Source of the DNA: Sphingobacteriales bacterium
Lineage (GTDB): Bacteria; Bacteroidota; Bacteroidia; Chitinophagales; Chitinophagaceae
NCBI GenBank assembly: GCA_016192105.1
Contig: JACPUV010000027.1
Span: forward strand, 1 to 32,163
Length of the DNA: 32,163 nt
Reading direction: 5' to 3'
The notes under the pieces are model-generated. The model worked only from the letters and a program-made list of their open reading frames with translations, was not told the origin of the DNA and searched no databases. Each line of letters opens with the position of its first letter. Position 1 is the first letter of the stretch. A program made the position numbers and the translations under genes. Positions 1 to 7,894 of the stretch are shown piece after piece.

Positions 1-140
1 AGACGCCAATGCAGACTTTTTTAGAATCACTACCTTTAGCTAAAGAAAAGCTGATCCAAAACCATGAACCAGCTTAATTTTATCCTTACCCTATAAAACT
101 AAAAAAACCTTGATTGTCAGATAAAGTACTATCTATTACA
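1..140 (+). mobile_element. Right end of an IS481-like insertion sequence (partial)
   Basis: The window opens inside a reading frame that ends in a short transposase-like tail. It is followed at 115-140 by a sequence that looks like an insertion-sequence terminal repeat: it starts TGTCAGATAAAG and ends CTATTACA, so its reverse complement begins TGTAATAG. IS481-family elements characteristically have TGT...ACA ends. The element would therefore stop at base 140, with its left end and most of the transposase outside the window. The transposase tail resemblance and the end sequence support each other, but the other terminal repeat cannot be seen, so the family assignment is recalled rather than tested. 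Confidence 0.45.
3..77 (+). CDS. C-terminal tail of a transposase, probably IS481 family (partial)
   Basis: An open frame enters from the left edge and ends at TAA (75-77), leaving only 24 residues. The tail contains TPMQTFLESLPLAKEK, which resembles the end of the rve integrase core in IS481/IS3-type transposases, where a G-[KR]-TP-x-QTF segment follows the last catalytic Glu. No catalytic residue is in view. Its position 38 bp before a plausible IS terminus supports the call. It could instead be the tail of an unrelated protein; with so few residues the assignment stays tentative. Confidence 0.4.
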   Translation, partial: TPMQTFLESLPLAKEKLIQNHEPA

Positions 141-255
141 GTTTATAGATGGCATGATTTTCCTCAGCTGCATAGAATTAACGGAAAATATAAGATGTAC
201 TTTATACTTTTATAGGAAATTACCCATTTGACCTTTACCATTCACTTTTGAAATT

Positions 256-987
256 ATGAAGAATTACATTACTCCCTTTATCATTGCCCTGGCCATCGTA
301 ACCGGTGTTTTATTGCTGGGCAATGCCTACAAGTACAAGTTCAAAGCCACCGAAACCATCAGTGTGACCGGACTGGCCGAAACCAATTTTGTAAGTGACC
401 AGATCGTCTGGACCGGTAATTACAGCCGGAAGACCATGGACCTGAAGTCGGCCTATGCCCAATTAAAAGACGATGAGAACCGGATACGCAAATACCTCCA
501 GGGGAAGGGGGTGTCGGGGGCGGAAATGGTGTTCTCTGCTATATCCATTGACAAGGAATTCTCCAACCGTTACGATGAGAACGGACGGATGACCGGCAGT
601 GATTTTACCGGCTATAACCTGAAGCAGAATGTGACGGTGGATTCGAAAGACATCGAAAAAGTAGAGAAGATATCCCGGGAAGTAACCGAACTGATCGAAA
701 GCGGGATTGAATTCAATTCTTCTTCGCCGTCTTATTACTATACAAAATTATCGGAATTAAAGATCGACCTGCTGGCCAAAGCGAGCGCCGATGCCAAGCA
801 ACGGGCGGAGACCATCGCTAAAAATTCGGGAAGCAGCCTGGGCGCTATCCGGAAAGCGAATATGGGTGTGTTCCAGATCACGGGACAAAACAGTGATGAG
901 GATTACAGTTATGGCGGGGCTTTCAATACCAGTTCAAAGAATAAAACCGCGTCCATTACTATAAAGATCGATTATGCGGTCAGATAA
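256..987 (+). CDS. SIMPL (DUF541/YggE-like) domain protein, membrane anchored
   Basis: This 243-residue protein has one N-terminal hydrophobic segment (about residues 7-24) that would anchor it to the inner membrane or act as an uncleaved signal. The rest matches the SIMPL/DUF541 fold: an early ISVTGLAE strand, a YNLKQNVTV strand in the middle, a helix rich in Ala and Lys (KASADAKQRAETIA) followed by LGAIRKA, and a final SITIKIDYAVR strand. Family members (E. coli YggE, the IRAK-associated SIMPL) have poorly defined roles, with reports of oxidative-stress and envelope functions, so no reaction is proposed. The gene stands alone, runs convergent to guaB, and its stop codon abuts a heptamer repeat array. 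The ATG at 256 is the only start that keeps the membrane segment. Confidence 0.85.
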   Translation: MKNYITPFIIALAIVTGVLLLGNAYKYKFKATETISVTGLAETNFVSDQIVWTGNYSRKTMDLKSAYAQLKDDENRIRKYLQGKGVSGAEMVFSAISIDKEFSNRYDENGRMTGSDFTGYNLKQNVTVDSKDIEKVEKISREVTELIESGIEFNSSSPSYYYTKLSELKIDLLAKASADAKQRAETIAKNSGSSLGAIRKANMGVFQITGQNSDEDYSYGGAFNTSSKNKTASITIKIDYAVR

Positions 988-1052
988 GTTGTCAGGTGTC
1001 AGATGACAGTTGTCAGTTGACAGTTGACAGTTGTCAGTTGACTGTTGACAGG
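986..1052. repeat. Heptamer tandem array, consensus CAGTTGA/T
   Basis: From 993 to 1048 the sequence is eight successive 7-bp units close to CAGTTGA, for example CAGTTGT at 1007, CAGTTGA at 1014 and at 1021, and CTGTTGA at 1042. A ninth, weaker unit (AAGTTGT, 986-992) starts inside the TAA stop of the SIMPL gene, and a partial unit ends at 1052. The array lies in the 123-bp convergent gap between this gene and guaB. It has no T-run and is not an obvious terminator. Its function is unknown. Confidence 0.85.
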
Positions 1053-1110
1053 CAGCATCGGTCCGATGTTTCAAACTATCGACTCCTTGCTACTATCCCT
1101 TAGAATAATC

Positions 1111-2604
1111 TCATTTCCTGCTATAGTTCGGAGCTTCTTTTGTGATCTCGATATCATGTGCATGACTTTCCCTCATGCCCGCGTTGGTGATCTTTACAAA
1201 AGTGGCGCCCTGGAGTTCGGCAATATTCCTGGCTCCGCAATAGCCCATACCGGCTCTTAAACCACCGGTGTACTGGTAAACCACTTCTTTCAATAATCCT
1301 TTGTATGCCACCCGGCCTTCAATCCCTTCCGGTACAAATTTCTTTACGTCTTCTTCCGGGTCCTGGAAATAGCGGTCACTGCTTCCCGTGGCCATGGCCC
1401 CTAATGAACCCATGCCGCGGTATTCCTTGAATTTTCTTCCCTCATAGATGATGGTCTCGCCGGGGCTTTCTTCCGTACCGGCAAAAATGCTGCCCATCAT
1501 CACGCAGTCGGCGCCGGCTGCCAGGGCTTTCACCATATCACCGGTATAGCGGATCCCCCCGTCGGCAATCAAAGGAATATTTTTCGGTTTTAATACTGAG
1601 GCGGCCTGCATGATCGCGGTTAGCTGGGGTACACCGGCACCGGCTACGATGCGTGTGGTACAAATGGATCCCGGCCCGATTCCCACTTTTACCGCATCGG
1701 CACCGGCCTCGGCCAGGGCCTTTGCGCCCGCAGCCGTACCCACGTTTCCGGCAATAACATTCATCCCCTTAAAATTCTTTTTTACACTTTTCAGCGCATC
1801 GATCACGCCCTTGCTGTGACCATGGGCACTGTCCAGCGCGATCACATCAGCCCCCACCGCCTGTAAAGCGGACACACGGTCCAGTAAATCTTTAGTAATG
1901 CCGACACCCGCACCAACGAGCAGGCGGCCGAAAGTGTCTTTCACCGCGTTGGGATGGCTCTTGAGTTTTAAAATATCGCTATAGGTAAAGAGGCCGGTAA
2001 GTTTACCCTGTTTATTTATTATGGGTAATTTCTCCACCTTGGTCAGTTTGAATAATTGCTCGGCTTTCTTGAGGTCGGTTCCCTCGGGGGCCGTATAGAG
2101 GTTTTCTTTGGTCATTACCTCGCTCACTTTCCTCCGGGGATCATCTTCAAACCGCAGGTCACGGTTGGTGAGGATCCCGACCAGTTTACCGCCTTTATCA
2201 ATAATGGGAATGCCCCCGATCTTGTTTTCCCGCATCAGTTTTAAGGCATCTCCGATCGTGGCATCGGCATGAAGGGTTACCGGGTCAATGATCAGCCCGC
2301 TTTCACTTCTTTTCACCTTGCGAACCTGTTCCGCCTGCTTGTCAATCGGCATATTCTTATGCAGGATGCCCAATCCGCCTTCGCGGGCCAGGGCGGTGGC
2401 CAGGGCTGCTTCAGTTACCGTATCCATAGCAGCGGAGAGCAGGGGTACATTGAGGTTGATATTTTTGGTCAGGCGGCTTTTGAGTGCTACGTCACGGGGC
2501 AATACCTGGCTGTAGCCGGGCATCAGCAGGACGTCATCGAAGGTCAGGCCTTCACCAAAAAATTTTGCGTAATTGGGTCGGGAGGGAGATTTTCTTGTTG
2601 CCAT
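1111..2604 (-). CDS. guaB: Inosine-5'-monophosphate dehydrogenase
   Basis: GuaB oxidises IMP to XMP with NAD+, the committed step of guanine nucleotide synthesis. The 497-residue protein has the standard layout: a TIM-barrel start ([17 protein letters not shown]), a CBS pair at about 107-215 inserted in the barrel, the active-site loop [11 protein letters not shown] with catalytic Cys315, and the flap region [16 protein letters not shown]. Length is normal for the family. I place the start at the ATG at 2604; the frame stays open upstream to 2772, but that extension reads back into the neighbouring gene and resembles no IMPDH. A promoter-like pair sits directly upstream, with TATCTTTG ending three bases before the ATG, so the transcript may be nearly leaderless. 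It is the last gene of a leftward run and is convergent with the SIMPL gene. Confidence 0.97.
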   Translation of the reverse strand: MATRKSPSRPNYAKFFGEGLTFDDVLLMPGYSQVLPRDVALKSRLTKNINLNVPLLSAAMDTVTEAALATALAREGGLGILHKNMPIDKQAEQVRKVKRSESGLIIDPVTLHADATIGDALKLMRENKIGGIPIIDKGGKLVGILTNRDLRFEDDPRRKVSEVMTKENLYTAPEGTDLKKAEQLFKLTKVEKLPIINKQGKLTGLFTYSDILKLKSHPNAVKDTFGRLLVGAGVGITKDLLDRVSALQAVGADVIALDSAHGHSKGVIDALKSVKKNFKGMNVIAGNVGTAAGAKALAEAGADAVKVGIGPGSICTTRIVAGAGVPQLTAIMQAASVLKPKNIPLIADGGIRYTGDMVKALAAGADCVMMGSIFAGTEESPGETIIYEGRKFKEYRGMGSLGAMATGSSDRYFQDPEEDVKKFVPEGIEGRVAYKGLLKEVVYQYTGGLRAGMGYCGARNIAELQGATFVKITNAGMRESHAHDIEITKEAPNYSRK

Positions 2605-2607
2605 GTG

Positions 2608-2640
2608 CAAAGATAGCGCAAGCGGCAAATATCCCCCAAA
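2608..2640 (-). promoter_or_regulatory. Probable guaB promoter (Bacteroidota type)
   Basis: On the minus strand TTTG (2637-2640) is followed after 21 bases by TATCTTTG (2608-2615). This fits the Bacteroidota housekeeping sigma consensus TTG-N(19-21)-TAnnTTTG. The -7 element ends only three bases before the guaB ATG, so initiation would fall at or near the start codon. The -33 element lies just past the stop codon of the upstream gene (2649), giving guaB its own transcription. Confidence 0.6.
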
Positions 2641-2648
2641 TGAAAATT

Positions 2649-4664
2649 CTACCGGATCAGGGTCACGGTTCCCTTGCGGAAAACCTCTTTTCCCGTATCC
2701 CGGTGTGTATAGCTGAGCATCCAGACATAAACCCCGGTGTTCTGCAATATCCCGTTGACCTTGCCATCCCATTTCTCCTGCCAGTTTTGCGACTGGAATA
2801 CCAGTTGCCCCCAGCGGTTATAGACTTTGAACTGGTATTTGTCTGCTTTGAAAGCACTGTGGGGTTGAAAATAATCATTCAGCCCGTCGTTATTGGGGGT
2901 AAAGGCCGTGGGCACATCGATCAGGCAAAAATCAATTACGGTCAGCGTTTTGCGGGCACTGTCTATGCAGCCTAACAGACTGTTATAAGCCAGCAATTTC
3001 ACCGTATAATAAGCTTCCTGGTTCAGCTGGGGGAACAGGAAAGGGGGCGGATCTTTTTCCGTACTGCTGCCGGCCACATCGTATTTCCAAAGCCAGGAAG
3101 TTACCTGGCCGCTGCTGGTGTTTTCGACAACCAGGGGATCTTCGGGACAGATCCGATCAGGCATATTGAATGAGGCCTTTACTTCATTGTTGAGGTCAAT
3201 TTGCGCGGCGGCAGTGTCTTTACACACCCCGTTGCTCACGATCAGCTGAACACTGTTGTTGCTTGTGGCGGGGAAAAAGATGCTGTGTGTCTGCGTATTT
3301 ACCGCCGTACCGTTGAAGGTCCAGTTCCAGCTGTTTACCTGGTGCGCCCCGTTGTGAGAAAATAAATAGCTGTTCTCCCTGCAACCCAGGGAAGTGGTAT
3401 AGGTAAAACCGGCATTTACCGTATCCGCCGCAGTAAAGGAACGTGTATGTACCGGCATTTCCTGGCCACATTCATCCACCAGCACCGTACCATCGTTTCC
3501 TGCTTTCAATGTCAGCTGGTAGGTGCCGCCCACATAAACCGGTGTGGTGAATTTTACGATCGCATAATCCGACTGCCCGTTGATGCAATTACCATATGCG
3601 GTTGCCACGGTCAAGGGAGCCGGGCCTGTAACGGAGAAATCACTGCCGTCGGGGCTGATCGTATTGCAGGCTATTTTTTTCGGGAAATAAACCTTTACGG
3701 TATCGGAGGCACAGCCGGCTTTGCCAACGCTGTCGGCAAAGATGGGCTGGGGGACTGCGTAGGTAAACGGGACCTGTTCGTTTTGCGGGATGGCCCGGGT
3801 ACAGTTGTCCAGTAAGGTATTTCCGTCTGTTCCGTTATTGATGACGAGCTGGTAGTTGTTATTGGTCAGGGGGGCGGAAAGTGTCAGAACGATTTCATCA
3901 AAATCAAAAGCGAAACCGCAGGAGTCGGGTACGGCGGAGATGACGGTGCTGACGGCGGGCAACAGGCTGAATTCCGTACCGGCGGTTGTAAAGCTGTTGC
4001 ACCGTACTTTCTTGTTTAACTTCAGCGTGATCTTTGTCCCGTCACAATCCGCCTTAGCGCTTAACAAATGCGGTTCGGTGGGGTCGGTGATAACGGCGGT
4101 GCCCCCGGAAAATGAAAGATTATAACCGCTTTGCGTATCCGTAAAATGGCTGACCAGTAAAATATATTCATGTCCCTGGACCAGGGTTGGCATTTTGGCA
4201 AAAGTGGGGGCATTGTCAGGTGGCGCGGAAGCGCATTGTATGCCACTGACACCGGTAGCGGATGCCCCGGTTGGCGCGTAGGTGCCGGCCCAGTTACCGG
4301 TAACAATCATTGATGTATTGAGATAAATATCATTTACATTCCGACCAGTCACATCATACAACTGCCAGTCATAATCTTCATTGGCCGCAAGGGGTGTAAT
4401 AGTAAATCCGAGGGTTCCTCCCACAAAGCATGTAAAACGGTAAAAAAAAGGGTTACGATCCGGGTAGCCAGGGGTGCAGCCTGTTACCGGAATTTGTTGA
4501 TTATTGATACATAATGGCACGGTCAGTTGTTGAAATACCGAGGTCCCGCAAACAGGAAAAGCAGTTGCGGGTGTTTGTCCCAGGGTAGTACAGACCTGGG
4601 CCTCCCCCGGTACCAGTAGAAACAAGGAGGCAATAAAAAGGAAAGGTTTATAAAAAAGATTCAT
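2649..4664 (-). CDS. Secreted protein with gliding-motility-associated C-terminal (CHU_C, type IX secretion) domain
   Basis: The 671-residue protein starts with a signal peptide (MNLFYKPFLFIASLFLLVPG, then EAQ). The middle is beta-rich, with repeated segments resembling Ig or cell-surface folds and PKD-like parts around residues 430-575. The last 92 residues form the CHU_C/TIGR04131 domain: CLIDVPTAFTPNNDGLNDYF, then KVYNRWGQLVF, WDGK and GVYVW. That domain is a type B sorting signal for the type IX secretion system, so the protein is predicted to be exported to the cell surface. Its ligand or function cannot be read. The frame is open to 4718, directly behind dprA, but I chose the ATG at 4664 because it starts the signal peptide; 4685 is another option. 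It lies 54 bp downstream of dprA and 44 bp upstream of guaB on the same strand. Confidence 0.85.
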   Translation of the reverse strand: MNLFYKPFLFIASLFLLVPGEAQVCTTLGQTPATAFPVCGTSVFQQLTVPLCINNQQIPVTGCTPGYPDRNPFFYRFTCFVGGTLGFTITPLAANEDYDWQLYDVTGRNVNDIYLNTSMIVTGNWAGTYAPTGASATGVSGIQCASAPPDNAPTFAKMPTLVQGHEYILLVSHFTDTQSGYNLSFSGGTAVITDPTEPHLLSAKADCDGTKITLKLNKKVRCNSFTTAGTEFSLLPAVSTVISAVPDSCGFAFDFDEIVLTLSAPLTNNNYQLVINNGTDGNTLLDNCTRAIPQNEQVPFTYAVPQPIFADSVGKAGCASDTVKVYFPKKIACNTISPDGSDFSVTGPAPLTVATAYGNCINGQSDYAIVKFTTPVYVGGTYQLTLKAGNDGTVLVDECGQEMPVHTRSFTAADTVNAGFTYTTSLGCRENSYLFSHNGAHQVNSWNWTFNGTAVNTQTHSIFFPATSNNSVQLIVSNGVCKDTAAAQIDLNNEVKASFNMPDRICPEDPLVVENTSSGQVTSWLWKYDVAGSSTEKDPPPFLFPQLNQEAYYTVKLLAYNSLLGCIDSARKTLTVIDFCLIDVPTAFTPNNDGLNDYFQPHSAFKADKYQFKVYNRWGQLVFQSQNWQEKWDGKVNGILQNTGVYVWMLSYTHRDTGKEVFRKGTVTLIR

Positions 4665-4718
4665 GTGTTGATACTTGGTGAACATAGACAAGTCAACCCG
4701 GTTAAACGTTGCGTACAT

Positions 4719-5822
4719 TCAGGCGAGTTGGTATTGTTTGCCGGGTAAAGATAGCACCAGGCTTTGTAATTCTAAGTTAAGAAGGGCGCCGGCCACCCCG
4801 CTGCTGCTGAGACCGCTCCGGAGATTGATTTCGTCTATATGAACGGCATCCTTTTCTTTTAGTAAATCAACAATAACCCTTTCTTCAGGGCTCAGTTCAA
4901 TAAACAGTTCCCGCTGGCTGGTCCGGCCCTTTTTTTTCGTTTTTTCCTCCCACCCCAGCATTTCGATCAGCTCGGCCGGGTTGTTCAGTAATACCGCTTT
5001 ATTTGTCCGGATCAGCAGATTACATCCTGCACTTTTTCCATCCGTTACTTTCCCGGGTACCGCGAATACATCCTTGTTATAATTATTGGCCAGTTCGGCG
5101 GTGATCATACTTCCACCACGCTCCCCGGTTTCGATCACGATGGTGGCATCCGTCATCCCGGCCACTATGCGGTTACGGCTGGGGAAATTATGTTTGTCCG
5201 GCTTCACCCCGCAACGGAATTCACTGAGCAGTCCGCCCCCTGTATGGATCATTTCCCTGGCCATAGCACTATGGGCCGGGGGATAAACCTGGTCGAGCCC
5301 ATGTGCGAGTACCCCGATGGTGGGCAGTTCATTTTTCAATGCCGCTTTATGGGAAATGGCATCAATGCCATAGGCCAGTCCGCTGACGATCGTGGCTTTC
5401 ACCGCGGCCAGGGCTTCCGCAATCTTTTCAGTCTGCTGTCTTCCGTATTCTGTGTTGCTGCGGGTGCCGATGATCGAGACCATCCGTGAAACATTCAGGT
5501 CCGCTTCGCCTTTCATAAAGAGAAGGGTGGGGGAATCATAGCAGTTCAGTAACCGTTTGGGATAACCCGGGTCGGTCAAAAAGACGGTGCGGATATGGTG
5601 TTTTTCCATCAACAGGATTTCTTCTTCCGCCAGGTAAAAATCACGGAAACGGGCAATTGAACCGGCCCTGACCGGACCAATCCCTTCAATTTTTTCCAGG
5701 AAAGATTTTTTGGCGTGGAAGATTTCCTCCGCTTCGCAATGTTGCAATAATATTTTCGCCTGTACGCTGCCGATATTCGGAACCATCGTCAGCGCGAGCT
5801 GGTAAATGAGGTTTGAACGCAT
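4719..5822 (-). CDS. dprA: DNA-processing protein DprA (natural transformation)
   Basis: DprA (Smf) binds incoming single-stranded DNA in the cytoplasm and loads RecA during natural transformation. The 367-residue protein has an N-terminal helix-hairpin-helix part (EKIEGIGPVRAGSIARF, about 44-60), a central Rossmann-like domain with the usual motifs (SIIGTRSNTEYG at 116-127, SGLAYGIDAISHKAAL at 147-162, FPSRNRIVAGM at 213-223, ETGERGGSMITA at 231-242, FAVPGK at 253-258) and a C-terminal winged helix (about 310-367). Length and motif order are typical. It sits 43 bp downstream of the PorE-like gene on the same strand. The gap has a -7-like TATATTTG (5840-5847), but I could not find a well-spaced -33 element. 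Confidence 0.96.
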   Translation of the reverse strand: MRSNLIYQLALTMVPNIGSVQAKILLQHCEAEEIFHAKKSFLEKIEGIGPVRAGSIARFRDFYLAEEEILLMEKHHIRTVFLTDPGYPKRLLNCYDSPTLLFMKGEADLNVSRMVSIIGTRSNTEYGRQQTEKIAEALAAVKATIVSGLAYGIDAISHKAALKNELPTIGVLAHGLDQVYPPAHSAMAREMIHTGGGLLSEFRCGVKPDKHNFPSRNRIVAGMTDATIVIETGERGGSMITAELANNYNKDVFAVPGKVTDGKSAGCNLLIRTNKAVLLNNPAELIEMLGWEEKTKKKGRTSQRELFIELSPEERVIVDLLKEKDAVHIDEINLRSGLSSSGVAGALLNLELQSLVLSLPGKQYQLA

Positions 5823-5865
5823 AGGTCTAAGGTCAGACCCAAATATAGGGGGATGGGATCAAAAA

Positions 5866-7785
5866 TTATTTACTGACCACCCGTAGCTCAGTCCGCCTGT
5901 TAATAGCGCGGCCGGCTTCCGTTTTATTGTCGGCCACAGGTTTGGTTTCCCCATACCCTTTGGCCGTGAGCCGTTGTACCGGTATATTTTTACCCGCCAG
6001 GTAATTCACCACGGCTTTGGCGCGGTTATTACTCAGGGCCAGGTTATCAGCAGGCTTGCCCACATTATCCGTATGGCCACCGATCTCGATCTTTACCGTA
6101 GGGTTATCAAGCAATAATTTCACCAACAGGTCCAGTTCGGTTTGTGATTCAGGTTTGAGTTCAAACTTATTGACATCAAAGAAAATATTCTTCAGTACAA
6201 TATTCGCGTTGACTTCAAAAGGTTGCAGCCCGATATTTTTTTCATAGGTCGTATCGGTGTTATTTACTTTAAGCGAAAAATTATCGGAGTAAAATAAATA
6301 GCCTTTCCGGTTTACGTTGAATGCATAATCCTTTCCTACAGGCAGGGTAATCAGGTATTCCCCTTTTTCATTGGTCTCCACCAGGGTCATCAATTTTTTT
6401 GTCCCGAGATCAATCAGCTCCACCGCAGAAGGTAGCCCGGTATTCGTTTTTTTGTCAAATACTTTTCCTTTTACCCATAGCGTTTTAAACGGACGGATAT
6501 TCTCCCTCAGCTCAAAACTATAAATATCCAGTCCGCCCCGGGTATCATTGCGGTCACTGGCATAGTAAGCGGTTTTACCATCGGAGGCAATAAACAAAGT
6601 TCCTTCCCGGTCGATGGTATTGATGGGATAGCCCAGGTTGACCGGTTTTGTCCATCCGCCATTGGGCAGGCGCCTGGTATAAAAGAGATCTTCATCCCCA
6701 TAACCCGGCCAGAAGGAAGAGGTAAAATACAGGGTCTGGTTATCGGCATGGATAAAGGGGCATTGTTCATCTTCGGGACTATTGATACCCGGTCCCAGGT
6801 TCTCCGGCTCCCCCCATTTACCATCCGGCTTTATCCGGCATACGTAAATATCGCTGCCGCCATAGCCCCCAAAACGGCGGCTGACGAAGTACAGTTCCCG
6901 TTTATCGGGAGAGAGGCAGGGCTGTGCATCCCATTGGTCGGTATTGATACCGGGTCCGAGATTGATCGCCTCGCTCCAGCCATTTTCTGTTTTGTAGGAA
7001 ATATAGAGATCGCAGCCGCCATACCCGTCTTTCCGGTAGCAGCCGGTAAAGACCAGCCACTGGCCGTCCTGCGAAATGTTCTGTGCGCCTTCACTCTGTT
7101 CCGTATTCACATTGCCTTCCATGGGTTTGGACAACTGCCAGTTACCGCTGTCGGATTTATTGCTGTAAAAGAAATCTTCATTATTTCCGCCGAGTTTGCG
7201 GGTAAAAGCCAGTTGTTTCCCGTCAACCGTAAGACTGGGAAAATATTCGGACTCGGCGGAGTTGATGCTGTCGCCCATATTTTGTGGGGCAAATACATAA
7301 TTCTTTTCCGGGTTATTCTTCGCATAGTCCACGGCAAATGCATAGGAGTATTTTCTTTTCAGGGCATTTTCCAGGGTAAGGGGGTTGGAAGGTTTTTTCG
7401 TATCGAGCAATTCAGTCACCGCGGCGAGGGCCTTTTCGAACTCCCCGAGCCCCGCGAGGTTGACGCTGTAGGGAAGTTTATCCGGTAAGGTATATACCGG
7501 GTCGATCGCAAAAGCTTTTTCGTAGTTAGCTGAGCTGGAGCGGTAATTTTTCAGGCTGCCATAGAGGTTGCCCAGGGCCAGGTAGGCATCCACAAATTTA
7601 TCATCCGTTTTTACGGCTTGTAAGAGCAACCCGATGGCATTGGCGGTATTGCCATCCTGCGCCCGCTCATAGGCCTGATCGAAAAGCTGCCGGGCCTTTT
7701 TATTTACTTTTTCCGGGTCGTAGGGCTGGGAAAAAGAAATAAGCTGCAGGCAACAATAAACCAGGAGGAGAAAAAGTTTTTTCAT
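5866..7785 (-). CDS. PorE-like OmpA-family protein (TPR, beta-propeller, CRD, OmpA)
   Basis: The 639-residue protein begins with a signal peptide (MKKLFLLLVYCCLQLISFSQ). TPR-like helices follow at about 27-150 (FDQAYERAQDGNTANAIGLL), then a WD40-like PD40 beta-propeller at about 170-430 with repeated DGK-L-F and GGYGGSDIY blades, a carboxypeptidase-regulatory-like domain at about 445-520 (VKGKVFDKKTNTGLPSAVEL), and an OmpA peptidoglycan-binding domain at 533-639 with Asp573 and Arg588 in the diaminopimelate-binding positions. This order matches PorE of Porphyromonas gingivalis, which anchors the type IX secretion system to peptidoglycan. Several paralogues with this architecture occur per genome, so an equivalent role is an inference. 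The nearby CHU_C protein, a likely type IX cargo, fits the theme. It is divergent from the macroglobulin gene, with a weak -7-like TACCTTTA at 7804-7811. Confidence 0.85.
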   Translation of the reverse strand: MKKLFLLLVYCCLQLISFSQPYDPEKVNKKARQLFDQAYERAQDGNTANAIGLLLQAVKTDDKFVDAYLALGNLYGSLKNYRSSSANYEKAFAIDPVYTLPDKLPYSVNLAGLGEFEKALAAVTELLDTKKPSNPLTLENALKRKYSYAFAVDYAKNNPEKNYVFAPQNMGDSINSAESEYFPSLTVDGKQLAFTRKLGGNNEDFFYSNKSDSGNWQLSKPMEGNVNTEQSEGAQNISQDGQWLVFTGCYRKDGYGGCDLYISYKTENGWSEAINLGPGINTDQWDAQPCLSPDKRELYFVSRRFGGYGGSDIYVCRIKPDGKWGEPENLGPGINSPEDEQCPFIHADNQTLYFTSSFWPGYGDEDLFYTRRLPNGGWTKPVNLGYPINTIDREGTLFIASDGKTAYYASDRNDTRGGLDIYSFELRENIRPFKTLWVKGKVFDKKTNTGLPSAVELIDLGTKKLMTLVETNEKGEYLITLPVGKDYAFNVNRKGYLFYSDNFSLKVNNTDTTYEKNIGLQPFEVNANIVLKNIFFDVNKFELKPESQTELDLLVKLLLDNPTVKIEIGGHTDNVGKPADNLALSNNRAKAVVNYLAGKNIPVQRLTAKGYGETKPVADNKTEAGRAINRRTELRVVSK

Positions 7786-7894
7786 GGATCTGTTGATAGT
7801 GCTTAAAGGTACTCAATCCTTTTTTCCGTCATAATCCCTTATACTAAATTTTATGTAATATTTTCAGTAACGGCATCATTCCAAAAAACTGTTT

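Noticed and set aside
1055..1068. Palindrome CATCGG-T-CCGATG as a terminator
   Set aside because: The one-base loop cannot form a normal hairpin and no T-run follows on either strand.
2605..2772. 56-residue N-terminal extension of guaB
   Set aside because: It overlaps the 3' end of the upstream CHU_C gene, has no similarity to IMPDH starts, and a good promoter lies between it and the ATG at 2604.
6748..7488. Plus-strand open frame of 246 codons
   Set aside because: It is the antisense shadow of the propeller region of the PorE-like gene and shows no domain.
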